A stretch of DNA of 64,000 bases, taken from Cypionkella sp. (lineage in GTDB: Bacteria; Pseudomonadota; Alphaproteobacteria; Rhodobacterales; Rhodobacteraceae). The position numbers were made by a program, and so were the translations under genes. Shown here piece after piece: positions 1 to 8,573 of this stretch. Location of the stretch: positions 62,001 through 126,000 of the forward strand of contig NZ_JAUSBA010000018.1 of assembly GCF_030652235.1 (NCBI RefSeq), given 5' to 3'. The notes under the pieces are model-generated. The model was not told where the DNA came from. It did no database searches and saw nothing but the letters and a program-made list of their open reading frames with translations. Each line of letters starts with the position of its first letter. The first letter of the stretch is position 1.

Positions 1-947
1 GCGGGCGCAATCACATAATACGCAGGCAAAGCATATTTCGCATGCGGCAACGAGATATCGACAATCTCGGCCCCCGCATCGCGCAGCATCTCGCGCCCCT
101 GCGTCCACAACGCATCAATCTCGGCAGGGATGCCCTCAATCCGATACTCGCGCGGAATGCCGATCTTCTTGCCGCGAATATCCCCAGTCAGGGCAGCTTC
201 AAAATCCGGCACCGCCATATTGGCGCTGGTTGAATCTTTTGGGTCATGGCCCGCCATCGCGGCCAAGAAAATCGCCGCATCGCGCACCGATTTCGTCATC
301 GGCCCGGCTTGGTCCAGAGACGAGGCATAGGCGATGATCCCCCAGCGGCTGACCCGGCCATAGGTTGGCTTGATCCCCACCGTCCCGGTAAACGCCGCAG
401 GTTGCCGGATCGATCCGCCGGTATCCGTGCCGGTCGCAGCCAGACACAAATCCGCCGCCACCGCCGCAGCCGAGCCGCCCGAAGACCCTCCCGGCGTGCG
501 CAGCACATCATCGACCTTCCACGGGTTCACCGCAGGGCCATAGCAACTGCTCTCGGTCGACGAACCCATGGCGAATTCGTCCATGTTCAGCTTGCCGAGC
601 ATCACTGCGCCTGCGCCAAACAACTTCGCGGTCACGGTGGATTCATACTCCGGCACAAACCCCTTCAGGATGTGCGACGCCGCTTGCGAAGGCACGCCCT
701 TGGTGCAGAACACATCCTTGATCCCCACAGGAATCCCGCACATATCCGGCGCATCGCCGCCCGCAATCCGCAGATCAGCCGCCCGCGCCTGCGCCAAAGC
801 CAGCTCCGGCGTCTTGTGCACAAAGGCGTTCAGCGCATCGCCCGCGTCGATCGCCGTCAAACAAGACATCGTCAGATCAACCGCCGAAATCTCCCCCTTG
901 CGCAACGCATCCCGCGCCGCCGCAATGGTCCAAGTGTTCGCGTTCAT
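1..947 (-). CDS. gatA: Asp/Glu-tRNA amidotransferase subunit A, 3' part missing
   Basis: Catalytic amidase subunit of the GatCAB complex, which converts misacylated Glu-tRNA(Gln) (and Asp-tRNA(Asn)) to the amide form in the cytoplasm. The frame is open from the ATG at 947 to the window edge, about 315 residues, so the C-terminal third is outside; it is absent from the ORF track because no stop lies in the window. Amidase-signature elements are visible: GIPVGIKD with the catalytic Lys, [13 protein letters not shown], and the serine region [10 protein letters not shown]. The start overlaps the gatC stop as ATGA, indicating translational coupling. Family assignment is firm. Confidence 0.96.
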   Translation of the reverse strand, partial: MNANTWTIAAARDALRKGEISAVDLTMSCLTAIDAGDALNAFVHKTPELALAQARAADLRIAGGDAPDMCGIPVGIKDVFCTKGVPSQAASHILKGFVPEYESTVTAKLFGAGAVMLGKLNMDEFAMGSSTESSCYGPAVNPWKVDDVLRTPGGSSGGSAAAVAADLCLAATGTDTGGSIRQPAAFTGTVGIKPTYGRVSRWGIIAYASSLDQAGPMTKSVRDAAIFLAAMAGHDPKDSTSANMAVPDFEAALTGDIRGKKIGIPREYRIEGIPAEIDALWTQGREMLRDAGAEIVDISLPHAKYALPAYYVIAP

Positions 948-1231
948 TCCACCACCTTCGGCACTGCAAAAAACCCTTCCCGCGCATCCGGCGCATTGGC
1001 CAGAACCGCCCGTTGCTGATTGCCATCCGTGACCACATCCGCCCGGCGCACCAAACGCATTGGCGTCACCGACACCATCGGCTCGATGCCCGTCACATCG
1101 ACCTCATTCAGCTGCTCCATAAACCCAAGGATTCCAGACAACTGCTCTGCCAGTTTCGGCAAAGCCGCTTCCTCCACCCGGATACGCGCCAGCTTAGCCA
1201 CCTTGCGCGCGGTGTCGATGTCGATGGACAT
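944..1231 (-). CDS. gatC: Asp/Glu-tRNA amidotransferase subunit C
   Basis: Small 95-residue GatC subunit that clamps GatA and GatB together. The sequence [17 protein letters not shown] followed by the [10 protein letters not shown] region is typical of GatC. I start at 1231 rather than the ORF-track start at 1288, because this gives the usual family length and places GGAGAG six bases upstream. The stop overlaps the gatA start by four bases. gatB is not in the window. Its 5' end faces the phosphotransferase gene across about 220 bp, which must contain both promoters. Confidence 0.95.
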   Translation of the reverse strand: MSIDIDTARKVAKLARIRVEEAALPKLAEQLSGILGFMEQLNEVDVTGIEPMVSVTPMRLVRRADVVTDGNQQRAVLANAPDAREGFFAVPKVVE

Positions 1232-1270
1232 GGGGTCTCTCCGCAAATTGATTGGCTGACGTTTACCCGC

Positions 1271-1336
1271 CAAGCCCCGGTGCCGCAAGTAGGGTGGGCT
1301 TCACGCCGCCACGCCCGCAATTTTCGGAGTGTGAAG
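1271..1336. repeat. Imperfect inverted repeat in the gatC upstream gap
   Basis: The gap between gatC and the phosphotransferase gene contains GTAGGGTGGGCTTCAC followed about 40 bases later by GTGAAGTTCCACCCC. The arms GGGTGG-CTTCAC and GTGAAG-CCACCC are complementary with a one-to-two base slip. It may be a dispersed GGGTGGGCTTCA-type palindrome or part of a leader. No second copy was seen in the window, so the call is weak. Confidence 0.3.
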
Positions 1337-1451
1337 TTCCACCCCACCGCCCCCATCCGCCCGAATACCGCTTGCCTGCCCAACACAATTCGCCCAAGTT
1401 TCAGCGAGACACTCCACAAACCACCCGATAACCCGTTGGAATTTGGCAATT

Positions 1452-2420
1452 ATGCTCGATGCAGACTATAGCGTAAAAGCTGCACGACGGGCGTTGCACG
1501 CATTTCTGCCAGACGAAGAATTCGCGCTGGCCTCGCTCAAAGATCCGACAAAGCTTTATGGCACATGGGTGTTTCGCTGCAAAACTCGCGGCAAGAACTC
1601 CACATTCGTCTGCAAACTCAGCACACCAGACGCGGCAGGTCGTGCCAAAATCCTGAACCAATATCAACGCCTCAAATCGACCCATGCCGCGATGAAAGAC
1701 CCGCTTTTAACCACACCGCAAGCCCTCGCTTTTGTGGAAAAAGACTGCGCCCTGATCATGCAGCATGTGAAAGGTGACTCGCTGCAACACCTGCTGCTGC
1801 AGTTTTCCAATCTCGCCGAGGCCAACACCCATCTGCAAAACGCAGGCCGCTGGATATCCAGCTTTCAACAGCCAACGATGCACCCTGCCGCATTTGACGC
1901 CAAGCCGCACATGAATTGGTTGCTGAAAAAACTCCAACGCCACGACGAAAAACTGATCGTTATTCCTGACCACGACGCCTTCATGATGGAGTTTCACCAG
2001 CTTGAGCAACGCGCTGCCGCAGCCCAAGGATTGCCGAGTACACGCTGCGTGACGCACAAAGACTTTCATCTCGGCAACCTGCTGTTTGGCCGCAAAGGCG
2101 CGGTCTATGGCATAGATTTTGAAAACAAAAAAGAAGATGACGCGCTGCGGGACGTCATCTCGTTCCTGTTCGATTTTGCGATAAAATGGCCCAGTAGCGC
2201 CACGGCGTTTGACAGCCTTCAAACCGCCGCCGCTGCCTTTTTGGCCGGATACGCCGACCCCGCAACTCCGCCCGTGGTGTTCGCGTTTTTTCAGAAATTC
2301 TCCGCCTTAAACGGATGGTCCGGCCTAAATGACCGTGACCTTGCAAATCAAAGTAAGCGACACAGGCTGACGTGTTTAAAGCTCTTGGCTCAAACCTCCC
2401 TCCTAGGCCTTACGCGCTGA
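1452..2420 (+). CDS. APH/choline-kinase-like phosphotransferase
   Basis: A 322-residue protein of the protein-kinase-like aminoglycoside phosphotransferase/choline kinase superfamily. The catalytic loop HKDFHLGNLL (about residues 202-211, Brenner-type HxDxxxxN) and the metal-binding YGIDFE (about 220-225) are intact, so a small-molecule kinase activity is likely; the substrate cannot be read from sequence. I use ATG 1452; a TTG at 1443 in the same frame is the alternative. Base composition is somewhat more AT-rich than the flanks. It stands alone, convergent with the cupin gene downstream. Confidence 0.8.
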   Translation: MLDADYSVKAARRALHAFLPDEEFALASLKDPTKLYGTWVFRCKTRGKNSTFVCKLSTPDAAGRAKILNQYQRLKSTHAAMKDPLLTTPQALAFVEKDCALIMQHVKGDSLQHLLLQFSNLAEANTHLQNAGRWISSFQQPTMHPAAFDAKPHMNWLLKKLQRHDEKLIVIPDHDAFMMEFHQLEQRAAAAQGLPSTRCVTHKDFHLGNLLFGRKGAVYGIDFENKKEDDALRDVISFLFDFAIKWPSSATAFDSLQTAAAAFLAGYADPATPPVVFAFFQKFSALNGWSGLNDRDLANQSKRHRLTCLKLLAQTSLLGLTR

Positions 2421-2483
2421 CAGCACATTTCAGGCGCGTAATGTCAGGCGTGAACATGCCCGCCAGACACCCAGCGCTCCAAA

Positions 2484-2520
2484 TTGCTCTTTCTCAAATA
2501 CTCCCGCGCGGAGCGCTCCC
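2484..2520 (+). terminator. 3'-end repeat element, copy A1
   Basis: TTGCTCTTTCTCAAATACTC followed by CCGCGCGGAGCGCTCCC, with CTCC/GGAG and self-complementary GGAGCGCTCC pairing. It lies 63 bases after the phosphotransferase stop, in sense orientation, in a convergent gap. Near-identical to copy A2 at 17417. A terminator or 3'-stabilising role is inferred from position and hairpin. Confidence 0.6.
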
Positions 2521-2528
2521 CAACGTCC

Positions 2529-3104
2529 CTACAAAATAACCGATTTCGCCGCCAAATCCCCACCGCGCCACAAATACAGCGCCGCCAGCGGCTGATCCCC
2601 CGTCCGCATCGCATGCGGCGTCCAGCTTGGATGATGGATCGCCTGCCCCACAGGTACGGCGGCATAATCGCCCGCGCCCTTTTGCCATTCGGCCACACCA
2701 GAAATTGGCAGATAAACCTCCTCTGCCGCATGGGCGTGCGATGGATAGCTTATGCCCGGGGCCAACAACAGCACGCCGCAAGCCAACCGCGCACTCGGCA
2801 CGGGTCCGCGCAGCCCGATAAACTCGCTCCAACCATAGCCGCGCAAAAAATCCGCCCCAAAATCGCCCGCGCCATAGGTCTGCCGCCATGCCAAATTCGC
2901 AGCCACCCGCTGCAACTCTGCCACCACCGCCGCCGTATCAACCGGGCCCGCCCCTGCCTGCAACTCCGGCATCCAGTCGCAAACCGGCAAAGCCCCCGCC
3001 ACAGTCTCGCGTCGTTCACCCACAGCAGGCCAATCCACCAAAAACGCCGCCGCCTCCGGCACAGGCGCAAACGCCCGTCTCAACAACGCCAACAACCGAT
3101 CCAT
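2529..3104 (-). CDS. Cupin protein of the DMSP-lyase (DddL/DddQ-like) family
   Basis: A 191-residue cupin. The metal-binding motif YPSHAHAAEEVYLPISG, followed by a second motif with a conserved His (IHHPSWTPHAM), matches the cupin DMSP lyases that split dimethylsulfoniopropionate to acrylate and dimethyl sulfide in marine Rhodobacterales. The helical N-terminus (MDRLLALLRRAF) precedes the barrel. I start at ATG 3104 with GGAG about 12 bases upstream; a GTG at 3173 would give 214 residues. No acrylate-use genes (acuI, acuK) are adjacent, so true DMSP lyase activity is unproven. A generic cupin isomerase is the main alternative. Confidence 0.65.
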   Translation of the reverse strand: MDRLLALLRRAFAPVPEAAAFLVDWPAVGERRETVAGALPVCDWMPELQAGAGPVDTAAVVAELQRVAANLAWRQTYGAGDFGADFLRGYGWSEFIGLRGPVPSARLACGVLLLAPGISYPSHAHAAEEVYLPISGVAEWQKGAGDYAAVPVGQAIHHPSWTPHAMRTGDQPLAALYLWRGGDLAAKSVIL

Positions 3105-3269
3105 CCAGCCCGTACTCCGAAACCCTGTATCCCCACATTGCCTTGCGCCCGTACCGCTTGCAACCGGGTGCACCCTTTTGCCCGCTTCCCAATCTTAACC
3201 CCCGATTAACCATACCCCTCACCTCCCTAAAATTCCCCCATGAAAACAATGGCCCCAAGTTGGGACCTT

Positions 3270-3296
3270 CCCCAAACACCCCCTTCCCCTCCCCCC
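3270..3296 (-). other. G-quadruplex-type tract upstream of mtnP
   Basis: The minus strand reads G6-A-G4-AA-G5-TGTTT-G4, a canonical four-run G-quadruplex motif with loops of 1, 2 and 5 bases. The surrounding plus strand (about 3267-3335) is extremely C-rich with very few G. It lies in the divergent gap between the cupin gene and mtnP, inside the likely mtnP leader or promoter. Confidence 0.5.
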
Positions 3297-3342
3297 AATC
3301 CCCGCCTAAACTGCCCCCAACCCCCAGCCCAAGGACCTCCAA

Positions 3343-4209
3343 ATGCCCCCCATGATCGGCGTAATCGGCGGCTCCGGCGTCTATCAGATTGACGGGCTAG
3401 AGGGCGCAAGCTGGGTCAAAGTCAGCACGCCTTGGGGCAAGCCCTCGGATGAAATCCTGCTGGGCCGGCTGAACGGCACCCCGATGGCCTTTCTGCCCCG
3501 CCACGGCCGCGGCCACGTCCACTCCCCCACATCCGTGCCTTACCGCGCCAATATCGACGCGCTGAAACGCCTCGGCTGCACCGACATCATCGCCGTCTCC
3601 GCCGTAGGATCGCTGCGCCCCGATTACGCGCCAGGCGATTTCGTACTGGTCGACCAATACATCGACCGCACCTTCGCCCGCGAGAAATCCTTTTTCGGCG
3701 AGGGCTGCGTTGCCCATGTCAGCCTCGCCCACCCCACCTGCCCCCGCCTCGGCGCTGCCTGCCTGCACGCCGCGCAACAGGCGGGCATCAAAACCCACGC
3801 CACCGCCACCTACCTTGCGATGGAAGGCCCGCAATTCTCCACCCTCGCGGAATCCCGCCTCTACCGCAGCTGGGGCGCTGATGTGATCGGCATGACCGGC
3901 ATGCCCGAAGCCAAACTCGCGCGTGAGGCCGAGCTTTGCTACGCCTCGCTCGCCATGATCACCGATTTCGATTGCTGGCACCAAGACCACGGCGCCGTGG
4001 ACGTCGCACAGGTGATTCAAACCCTCACCGCCAACGCGAACTCCGCCCGCAATCTTGTCACCAATCTGCCCGCCCTGCTGCCAAATCACCCGACCTGCCC
4101 GCATGGCTGCGACCACGCCCTCACTCACGCATTGATGACCGCTCCCGACAAACGCGACCCAGACCTGCTGGCCAAACTCGACGCCATCGCAGGCCGCGTG
4201 TTGAAATAA
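3343..4209 (+). CDS. mtnP: S-methyl-5'-thioadenosine phosphorylase
   Basis: 288-residue PNP/MTAP-family enzyme that phosphorolyses 5'-methylthioadenosine to adenine and 5-methylthioribose-1-phosphate. Visible signatures are the N-terminal IGVIGGSGVY phosphate-binding loop, the FLPRHGRGH segment, and the substrate-binding MEGPQFSTLAES and GMTGMPEAKLAREAE blocks. AAGGA lies just upstream of the ATG. The adenine product is the substrate of apt, encoded about 480 bp downstream on the same strand with only a degenerate gene between, so the two probably form a salvage operon. Confidence 0.95.
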   Translation: MPPMIGVIGGSGVYQIDGLEGASWVKVSTPWGKPSDEILLGRLNGTPMAFLPRHGRGHVHSPTSVPYRANIDALKRLGCTDIIAVSAVGSLRPDYAPGDFVLVDQYIDRTFAREKSFFGEGCVAHVSLAHPTCPRLGAACLHAAQQAGIKTHATATYLAMEGPQFSTLAESRLYRSWGADVIGMTGMPEAKLAREAELCYASLAMITDFDCWHQDHGAVDVAQVIQTLTANANSARNLVTNLPALLPNHPTCPHGCDHALTHALMTAPDKRDPDLLAKLDAIAGRVLK

Positions 4210-4210
4210 G

Positions 4211-4680
4211 GTGCTGCTGCTGGGGGCCGATGGGTTCATCGGTCGCCACATCGCCTTCCACCTGCGCCGCGCCGGCGTGCAAGTCATCGCCCAAGCCCGC
4301 AACCCCGCCCGCCTGAAACGCATCGGCTTTGCCCCCCCGCAAGCCGATTTCACCAACCGCGCCACCCATACCCCCGCCTTCTGGCAGGCGCACGGCGACC
4401 CAGACACCCATGGCATCAACGCCGCAGGCCCGCTGACTGGAACCGCGGGCCGTTTCGAAGCCCTCACCGCCTATGCCGCTCGCCAACCGGGCACCCAAGC
4501 CCACCTCTGAAGAAACTGCGCCGCAAAATCCGTGACCTTGCGGCGCAGGCTGTCGCCAATCGTGCACGTCTGCCACCGCAGGCTCAAAAACTCTGCCGCA
4601 GTTGGCTCGCCTTGGGCTGGCCCGCTTTCGCAGCCCTTGTCGCGGTGTTCTGGCTGATGGTAAACAAGCCGCAATTCTAA
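4211..4680 (+). pseudogene. Remnant of an SDR-type gene with a membrane C-terminus
   Basis: Two parts in different frames. The first (GTG 4211 to the stop at 4510) begins with a Rossmann nucleotide-binding start, MLLLGADGFIGRHIAFHLRR, and runs about 90 residues of an NAD-dependent epimerase-like protein. After about 4490 the coherent sequence continues in the frame of mtnP, with KKLRRKIRDLAAQAV and then the membrane tail WLALGWPAFAALVAVFWLM, ending at TAA 4678-4680. The middle of the protein is missing and the frames no longer join, so this is read as an internal deletion plus frameshift. The tail resembles the DUF2269-type membrane ends found on such SDR proteins (from memory). Confidence 0.7.
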
Positions 4681-4690
4681 GGGGATAGCG

Positions 4691-5224
4691 ATGGCAAAAA
4701 CCGTTAAAGACTACATCCGCACCATCATTGATTTCCCGCATGAAGGCATCCTGTTCCGCGATGTCACCACTTTGTTCGCCGATCCGCGCGGGTTTCGCAT
4801 GTGCGTGGATCAACTGCTCGCCCCCTATGCCGGGATGCGGATTGACAAGGTGGTCGGGTTGGAAGCGCGCGGTTTCATCCTTGGCGGAGCGGTCGCGCAC
4901 CAGCTTTCCACGGGCTTTGTGCCGATCCGCAAAAAGGGCAAACTGCCGGGGCAGACCATTTCCCAAGCCTATACGCTGGAATATGGCGAGGCGGTGGTCG
5001 AGGTCCACGAAGACGCCATGCAACCCGGTGAGAAAATCCTGCTGGTCGATGATCTGCTGGCAACCGGGGGCACGGCCGAGGCTGGCATCAAACTGATCGA
5101 GCGTCTTGGCGCACAGGTGATCGGCTGCGCCTTTGTGGTGGATCTGCCCGACTTGGGTGGGCGTGAAAAACTGGTTAGCATGGGTATGGAAGTCCACGCC
5201 CTCTGCGCCTTTGAAGGTCATTAG
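4691..5224 (+). CDS. apt: Adenine phosphoribosyltransferase
   Basis: 177-residue type-I PRTase converting adenine plus PRPP to AMP. The PRPP-binding loop [15 protein letters not shown] is intact, as are the N-terminal [15 protein letters not shown] and [14 protein letters not shown] blocks typical of Apt. AAGGGGA precedes the ATG. It follows mtnP and the degenerate SDR gene on the same strand, which fits recycling of adenine released by MTA phosphorolysis. Confidence 0.97.
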   Translation: MAKTVKDYIRTIIDFPHEGILFRDVTTLFADPRGFRMCVDQLLAPYAGMRIDKVVGLEARGFILGGAVAHQLSTGFVPIRKKGKLPGQTISQAYTLEYGEAVVEVHEDAMQPGEKILLVDDLLATGGTAEAGIKLIERLGAQVIGCAFVVDLPDLGGREKLVSMGMEVHALCAFEGH

Positions 5225-5410
5225 GCCCGCAGCCCACGCCGCCTCGGCCCTAAGCCGGGGCCTCAGGGTTCAGGCGCGTTTCATCAGCCCAAACGCCAAT
5301 TCGCATCAACATTAACGGCCTGTTTACCGAATCATCCTACACCAAACTTACTAAGGCCAACCCAGCCTTAGGGTGACGCTGCTTGCAACACGTGACCCAC
5401 CCAACCCCAG

Positions 5411-5436
5411 CGCCCTGTCGGTTTTCCGGCAGGGCG
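5411..5436 (+). terminator. Intrinsic terminator downstream of apt
   Basis: CGCCCTGTCGG-TTTT-CCGGCAGGGCG forms an 11-bp stem with one G-T pair and a four-base loop, followed by TTTCT. It lies about 190 bp after apt in the 249-bp convergent gap before the DUF1428 gene. The gap holds no ORF worth calling. A weaker stem, TAAGGC/GCCTTA, lies near 5352-5370. Confidence 0.65.
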
Positions 5437-5473
5437 TTTCTGATCGCCAAATGTCCCGCCCTATGTCCCGACG

Positions 5474-5866
5474 TCAGGTTGAACTTGAAAAGCCCGCCCC
5501 AGCCCATGGCTCGCTCTGCGTATCAAAGATCGGCTCAAACCCGCCCCAGACCATGCGCTTGCCGTCAAACGGCATCTCGGGCATGTTTTGCCAACGCGCG
5601 TCGGTTTGCATTCTGGCATGCGCCGCCTCGTAGGTCTGCTGATCCGGCCATTCGATCCAGGAAAACACCACGGCTTCATCCGGCGTGGCCTTCACCGCCA
5701 TTTTGAAGTCGGTGACTTTGCCATCGGTAATCGTTTCGCTCCACGTCTCGACAACCCGCAGCGCGCCGTATTCCTGAAAGATCGGGACCGCTGCCTGCGC
5801 AGATTGAATGTAGGCCTGCTTTTTGGCTTTTGGCACCGCGACGAGAAATCCTTGAACGTAGCTCAT
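5474..5866 (-). CDS. DUF1428 family protein
   Basis: 130-residue protein that matches the DUF1428/YbaA pattern: the N-terminal MSYVQGFLVAVP, a central ALRVVETWSETITDGKVTDF, a FSWIEWP strand and the closing MPFDGKRMVWGGFEPI. The family adopts a dimeric alpha/beta-barrel (ferredoxin-like) fold of unknown function. It is transcribed alone, convergent with apt and 90 bp downstream of the FAD oxidoreductase start. Confidence 0.88.
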   Translation of the reverse strand: MSYVQGFLVAVPKAKKQAYIQSAQAAVPIFQEYGALRVVETWSETITDGKVTDFKMAVKATPDEAVVFSWIEWPDQQTYEAAHARMQTDARWQNMPEMPFDGKRMVWGGFEPIFDTQSEPWAGAGFSSST

Positions 5867-5956
5867 GATTCGCCATCCTGTTTCGGGATGGTAACGCTCA
5901 AACCGCCAAAAATGCGCTCCGTTCCGCGATCAGCCAGCAGATCAACCAATCGCCGC

Positions 5957-7375
5957 CTATGCGCGCAGCACAGCACCCGGATTCATAATGCCAAAAGGAT
6001 CCAGCGCTGCCTTGATCGCCCGCATCGCGGCCAGCTTACCCGGATCGCCGTAACGTTCCAGATCCTCCACCTTCAGCCGCCCCAAACCATGCTCTGCCGA
6101 CATTGATCCGCCCAATTCATCGACCAGATCATGCACGCAGATTTTCACCGCATCACGTTGATGTTCATAGTCTTTCCGATTGCGCCCCAACGCCGGGAAC
6201 ACGTTGTAATGTAAATTCCCATCGCCCAAATGGCCAAAACAGTTCACCCGAAAATCGCCCATCGCCGCCAGCCGAGGCCCCGCTTTCGCGATAAACTCTG
6301 CCACCAGCCCCAGCGGTACTGAAATATCATGGCTGCTGACCGCGCCGATCATCCGGTTGGCTTCCGGGATCGCCTCACGAATCCGCCACAGCCCCGCCCG
6401 CTGCGCTTCCGAGGTTGCAATGACGCCATCAGACACCAAACCCGCCTCTAGCCCCGCCTCAAACAACCCGCCCAAGTGATCTTCGGCCACGCCAAAGCCC
6501 GCAGGCAGGCCAATTTCAATCAGCACCATCCACTCTGGCATCCCCAAGGGCAGCTTCACCTCGGGGATACGCTCGGCCAGAAATTCCAACCCCATCCGCC
6601 CGATCAACTCAAACGCGCTCACCAGCCCCGACAGCCGCTCTTGCGCCAGCGACAGCAATTTTAACGCAGCCGCCGGGCTTTCCACCGCAAGCAAAGCCGT
6701 TCCCACCACCGCAGGCTGCGGGAACAACCGCAGGCTGGCGGCGGTGATCACGCCCAAAGTGCCCTCGGCCCCGATCAGCAGGTGCCGCAGATCATAGCCG
6801 GTGTTGTCCTTGCGCAGCCGCTTCAAACCATTGAAAACGCTGCCATCCGGCAAAACCGCCTCAACGCCCAAGCACAAATCCCGCGCATTGCCATACCGCA
6901 GCACGTTCAGCCCCCCGGCATTGGTCGATAGATTGCCACCAATCCGGCAGGTGCCTTCCGACGCCAAAGCCAGCGGAAACACCCGGCCCATGCTTGACGC
7001 ATGGCGCTGGACATCGGCAAGGATCATCCCAGCCTCGACCACCAACACGTTTTCGTCAGGATAGCTGCCGCGCAACGCCGCCATCCGCTCCAGCGACAGC
7101 ACCACCGGCAGCGGGCCTTCGGTCAGCAACTGCCCGCCGACAAGCCCAGTGCCACCGCCCCAAGGCACGATACCGACCCGCGCCTGCGCACAAGCCCGCA
7201 CCACAACCGACACCTCGGCCAAGGTCCGGGGCAGCGCCACCACCGCCGCCAAACCCTGCCAACGGCCACGCGGTTCTTCCAGATAACGCGGCTCGGGCAC
7301 GTGCAAAGCACCGTCGGGCAGCAGCCCGCGCAGCATTTCAACAAACGCAGGATCGGCAGGGTTCAGCATCGTCAC
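5957..7375 (-). CDS. FAD-linked 2-hydroxyacid dehydrogenase (GlcD family)
   Basis: 472-residue flavoprotein of the VAO/PCMH fold, like GlcD, D-lactate dehydrogenase and D-2-hydroxyglutarate dehydrogenase. The FAD-binding segment IVPWGGGTGLVGGQ, the CRIGGNLSTNAGG block, the GAEGTLGVIT strand and the C-terminal CFGHLGDGNLHYNV and SAEHGLGRLK motifs are present. Together they indicate oxidation of a D-2-hydroxyacid to a 2-oxoacid. No glcE/glcF partners are adjacent, so a D-lactate or D-2-hydroxyglutarate substrate is as likely as glycolate. It shares a strand with the DUF1697 gene, 27 bp apart. Confidence 0.9.
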   Translation of the reverse strand: MTMLNPADPAFVEMLRGLLPDGALHVPEPRYLEEPRGRWQGLAAVVALPRTLAEVSVVVRACAQARVGIVPWGGGTGLVGGQLLTEGPLPVVLSLERMAALRGSYPDENVLVVEAGMILADVQRHASSMGRVFPLALASEGTCRIGGNLSTNAGGLNVLRYGNARDLCLGVEAVLPDGSVFNGLKRLRKDNTGYDLRHLLIGAEGTLGVITAASLRLFPQPAVVGTALLAVESPAAALKLLSLAQERLSGLVSAFELIGRMGLEFLAERIPEVKLPLGMPEWMVLIEIGLPAGFGVAEDHLGGLFEAGLEAGLVSDGVIATSEAQRAGLWRIREAIPEANRMIGAVSSHDISVPLGLVAEFIAKAGPRLAAMGDFRVNCFGHLGDGNLHYNVFPALGRNRKDYEHQRDAVKICVHDLVDELGGSMSAEHGLGRLKVEDLERYGDPGKLAAMRAIKAALDPFGIMNPGAVLRA

Positions 7376-7402
7376 ATCTCACTCAAGGCTTCAAGCCGCG
7401 GT

Positions 7403-7948
7403 TCAGACGGTGATTGTGCGCGCCAAAGCCGCAATCGCCGTGGCCGAAGTTTGGTTGCGCGCGGTCTTCACCATGCTCAAACCCGCCTCCAGTTTGGTCG
7501 CCAACACAGATCGCCCGATTCCGTTCGGAGCTAACAGATAAACCGCCTTGTCAGAAAACAAGATCTGCTCGCCATTCGCCGCATGAACCGACAAAGCCTG
7601 CACCGCCGTGGCCGCCGCGGGGCTGGCGAGGAAATAGATATGCACACCAGTGCCATCAGCCTCGCCCTGTTTTTTGAACGGGTTCGCCGCCAAAATCGCA
7701 TCGTATTCTTTCAGCGTCATCACGAACATCGGCGGCGCAAAGCCGAAACGCTCTTTCATCGCGGTGGTAATTTTCGTCTCAACCCCGGCGACGCCCGGAT
7801 CAAGATACACCGCATTGCCACTTTGCAGATGGGTGTGGATTTGCTGAAGCCCTTGTTCCAGCAGCATTTGCCGGAACTCCGGCATTGGCAGGCGATTGGC
7901 GCCCGACACGTTCACGCCGCGCAACAACAGGACTTTGACTTCACTCAT
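7403..7948 (-). CDS. DUF1697 family protein
   Basis: 181-residue cytoplasmic protein starting MSEVKVLLLRGVNVSGANRLPMPEF, the hallmark of DUF1697. LQSGNAVYLD and a C-terminal ATKLEAGLSMVKTARN complete the pattern. Biochemical role unknown. The ORF-track start at 8161 would add 71 residues that overlap the GNAT gene; ATG 7948 has GGAGAG six bases upstream and is preferred. Runs in the same direction as the GNAT, M16 and thrC genes upstream. Confidence 0.9.
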   Translation of the reverse strand: MSEVKVLLLRGVNVSGANRLPMPEFRQMLLEQGLQQIHTHLQSGNAVYLDPGVAGVETKITTAMKERFGFAPPMFVMTLKEYDAILAANPFKKQGEADGTGVHIYFLASPAAATAVQALSVHAANGEQILFSDKAVYLLAPNGIGRSVLATKLEAGLSMVKTARNQTSATAIAALARTITV

Positions 7949-7988
7949 TGGGCTCTCCAGACAAGACCCCGCCCGCTCCGGCGTAGGA

Positions 7989-8573
7989 TTAGCCCACGTC
8001 CGTGCGACCACGTCGGTCGTTCCGTAAGTTGGCGTATAACACATGGTTCCGCCAGCGCCCGTTGATTTGCAAATAAGATTGGGCCACGCCCTCATATTTA
8101 AAGCCGGATTTCTCCAAAACCCCACGCGAAGCGATGTTTTCCGGCAAACAGGCGCTTTCAATCCGGCTTAGGTCAAGCTGAGCGAAGGAAAAATGCACCA
8201 AAGCCTGCACCGCTTCCTTCATATAGCCCCGCCGCGCGAAGGGCGCGCCAATCCAATAGCCCATCGTGCCCGCCTGCACCGGGCCACGCCGGATATTGTC
8301 CAGCGTCACCGCGCCCAACAACTGCCGATCCTCGCGCCGAAACATCAGCATCGGCAGCGCCGTGCCCGTGGCCTCGGCCCGCCCCGCCCAATACACCCGG
8401 TTGGTAAACGCTTTGCGCGACAAATGATCATGCGCCCAAACTGGCTCCCACGGGGTAAGATGCGCCACGGAAGCCTCGCGCAAACCTGCCCAAGCTCTGT
8501 AATCGCTGTGCGCAGGCAACCGCAAAGTCATCCGCTCGGTTTCAACCGTGGGCCTACGGCGGAAGGATAACAT
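7989..8573 (-). CDS. GNAT N-acetyltransferase, RimJ/RimL type
   Basis: 194-residue acetyltransferase. The N-terminal TERMTLRLPAHSDYRAW, the strand-loop GYWIGAPFARRGYMKEAVQALV that contacts acetyl-CoA, and NIASRGVLEKSGFKYEG are typical of the RimJ/RimL subfamily that acetylates protein N-termini or small amines. The start codon shares one base with the M16 peptidase stop (TAATG), so translation is probably coupled. The substrate is not readable. Confidence 0.9.
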   Translation of the reverse strand: MLSFRRRPTVETERMTLRLPAHSDYRAWAGLREASVAHLTPWEPVWAHDHLSRKAFTNRVYWAGRAEATGTALPMLMFRREDRQLLGAVTLDNIRRGPVQAGTMGYWIGAPFARRGYMKEAVQALVHFSFAQLDLSRIESACLPENIASRGVLEKSGFKYEGVAQSYLQINGRWRNHVLYANLRNDRRGRTDVG

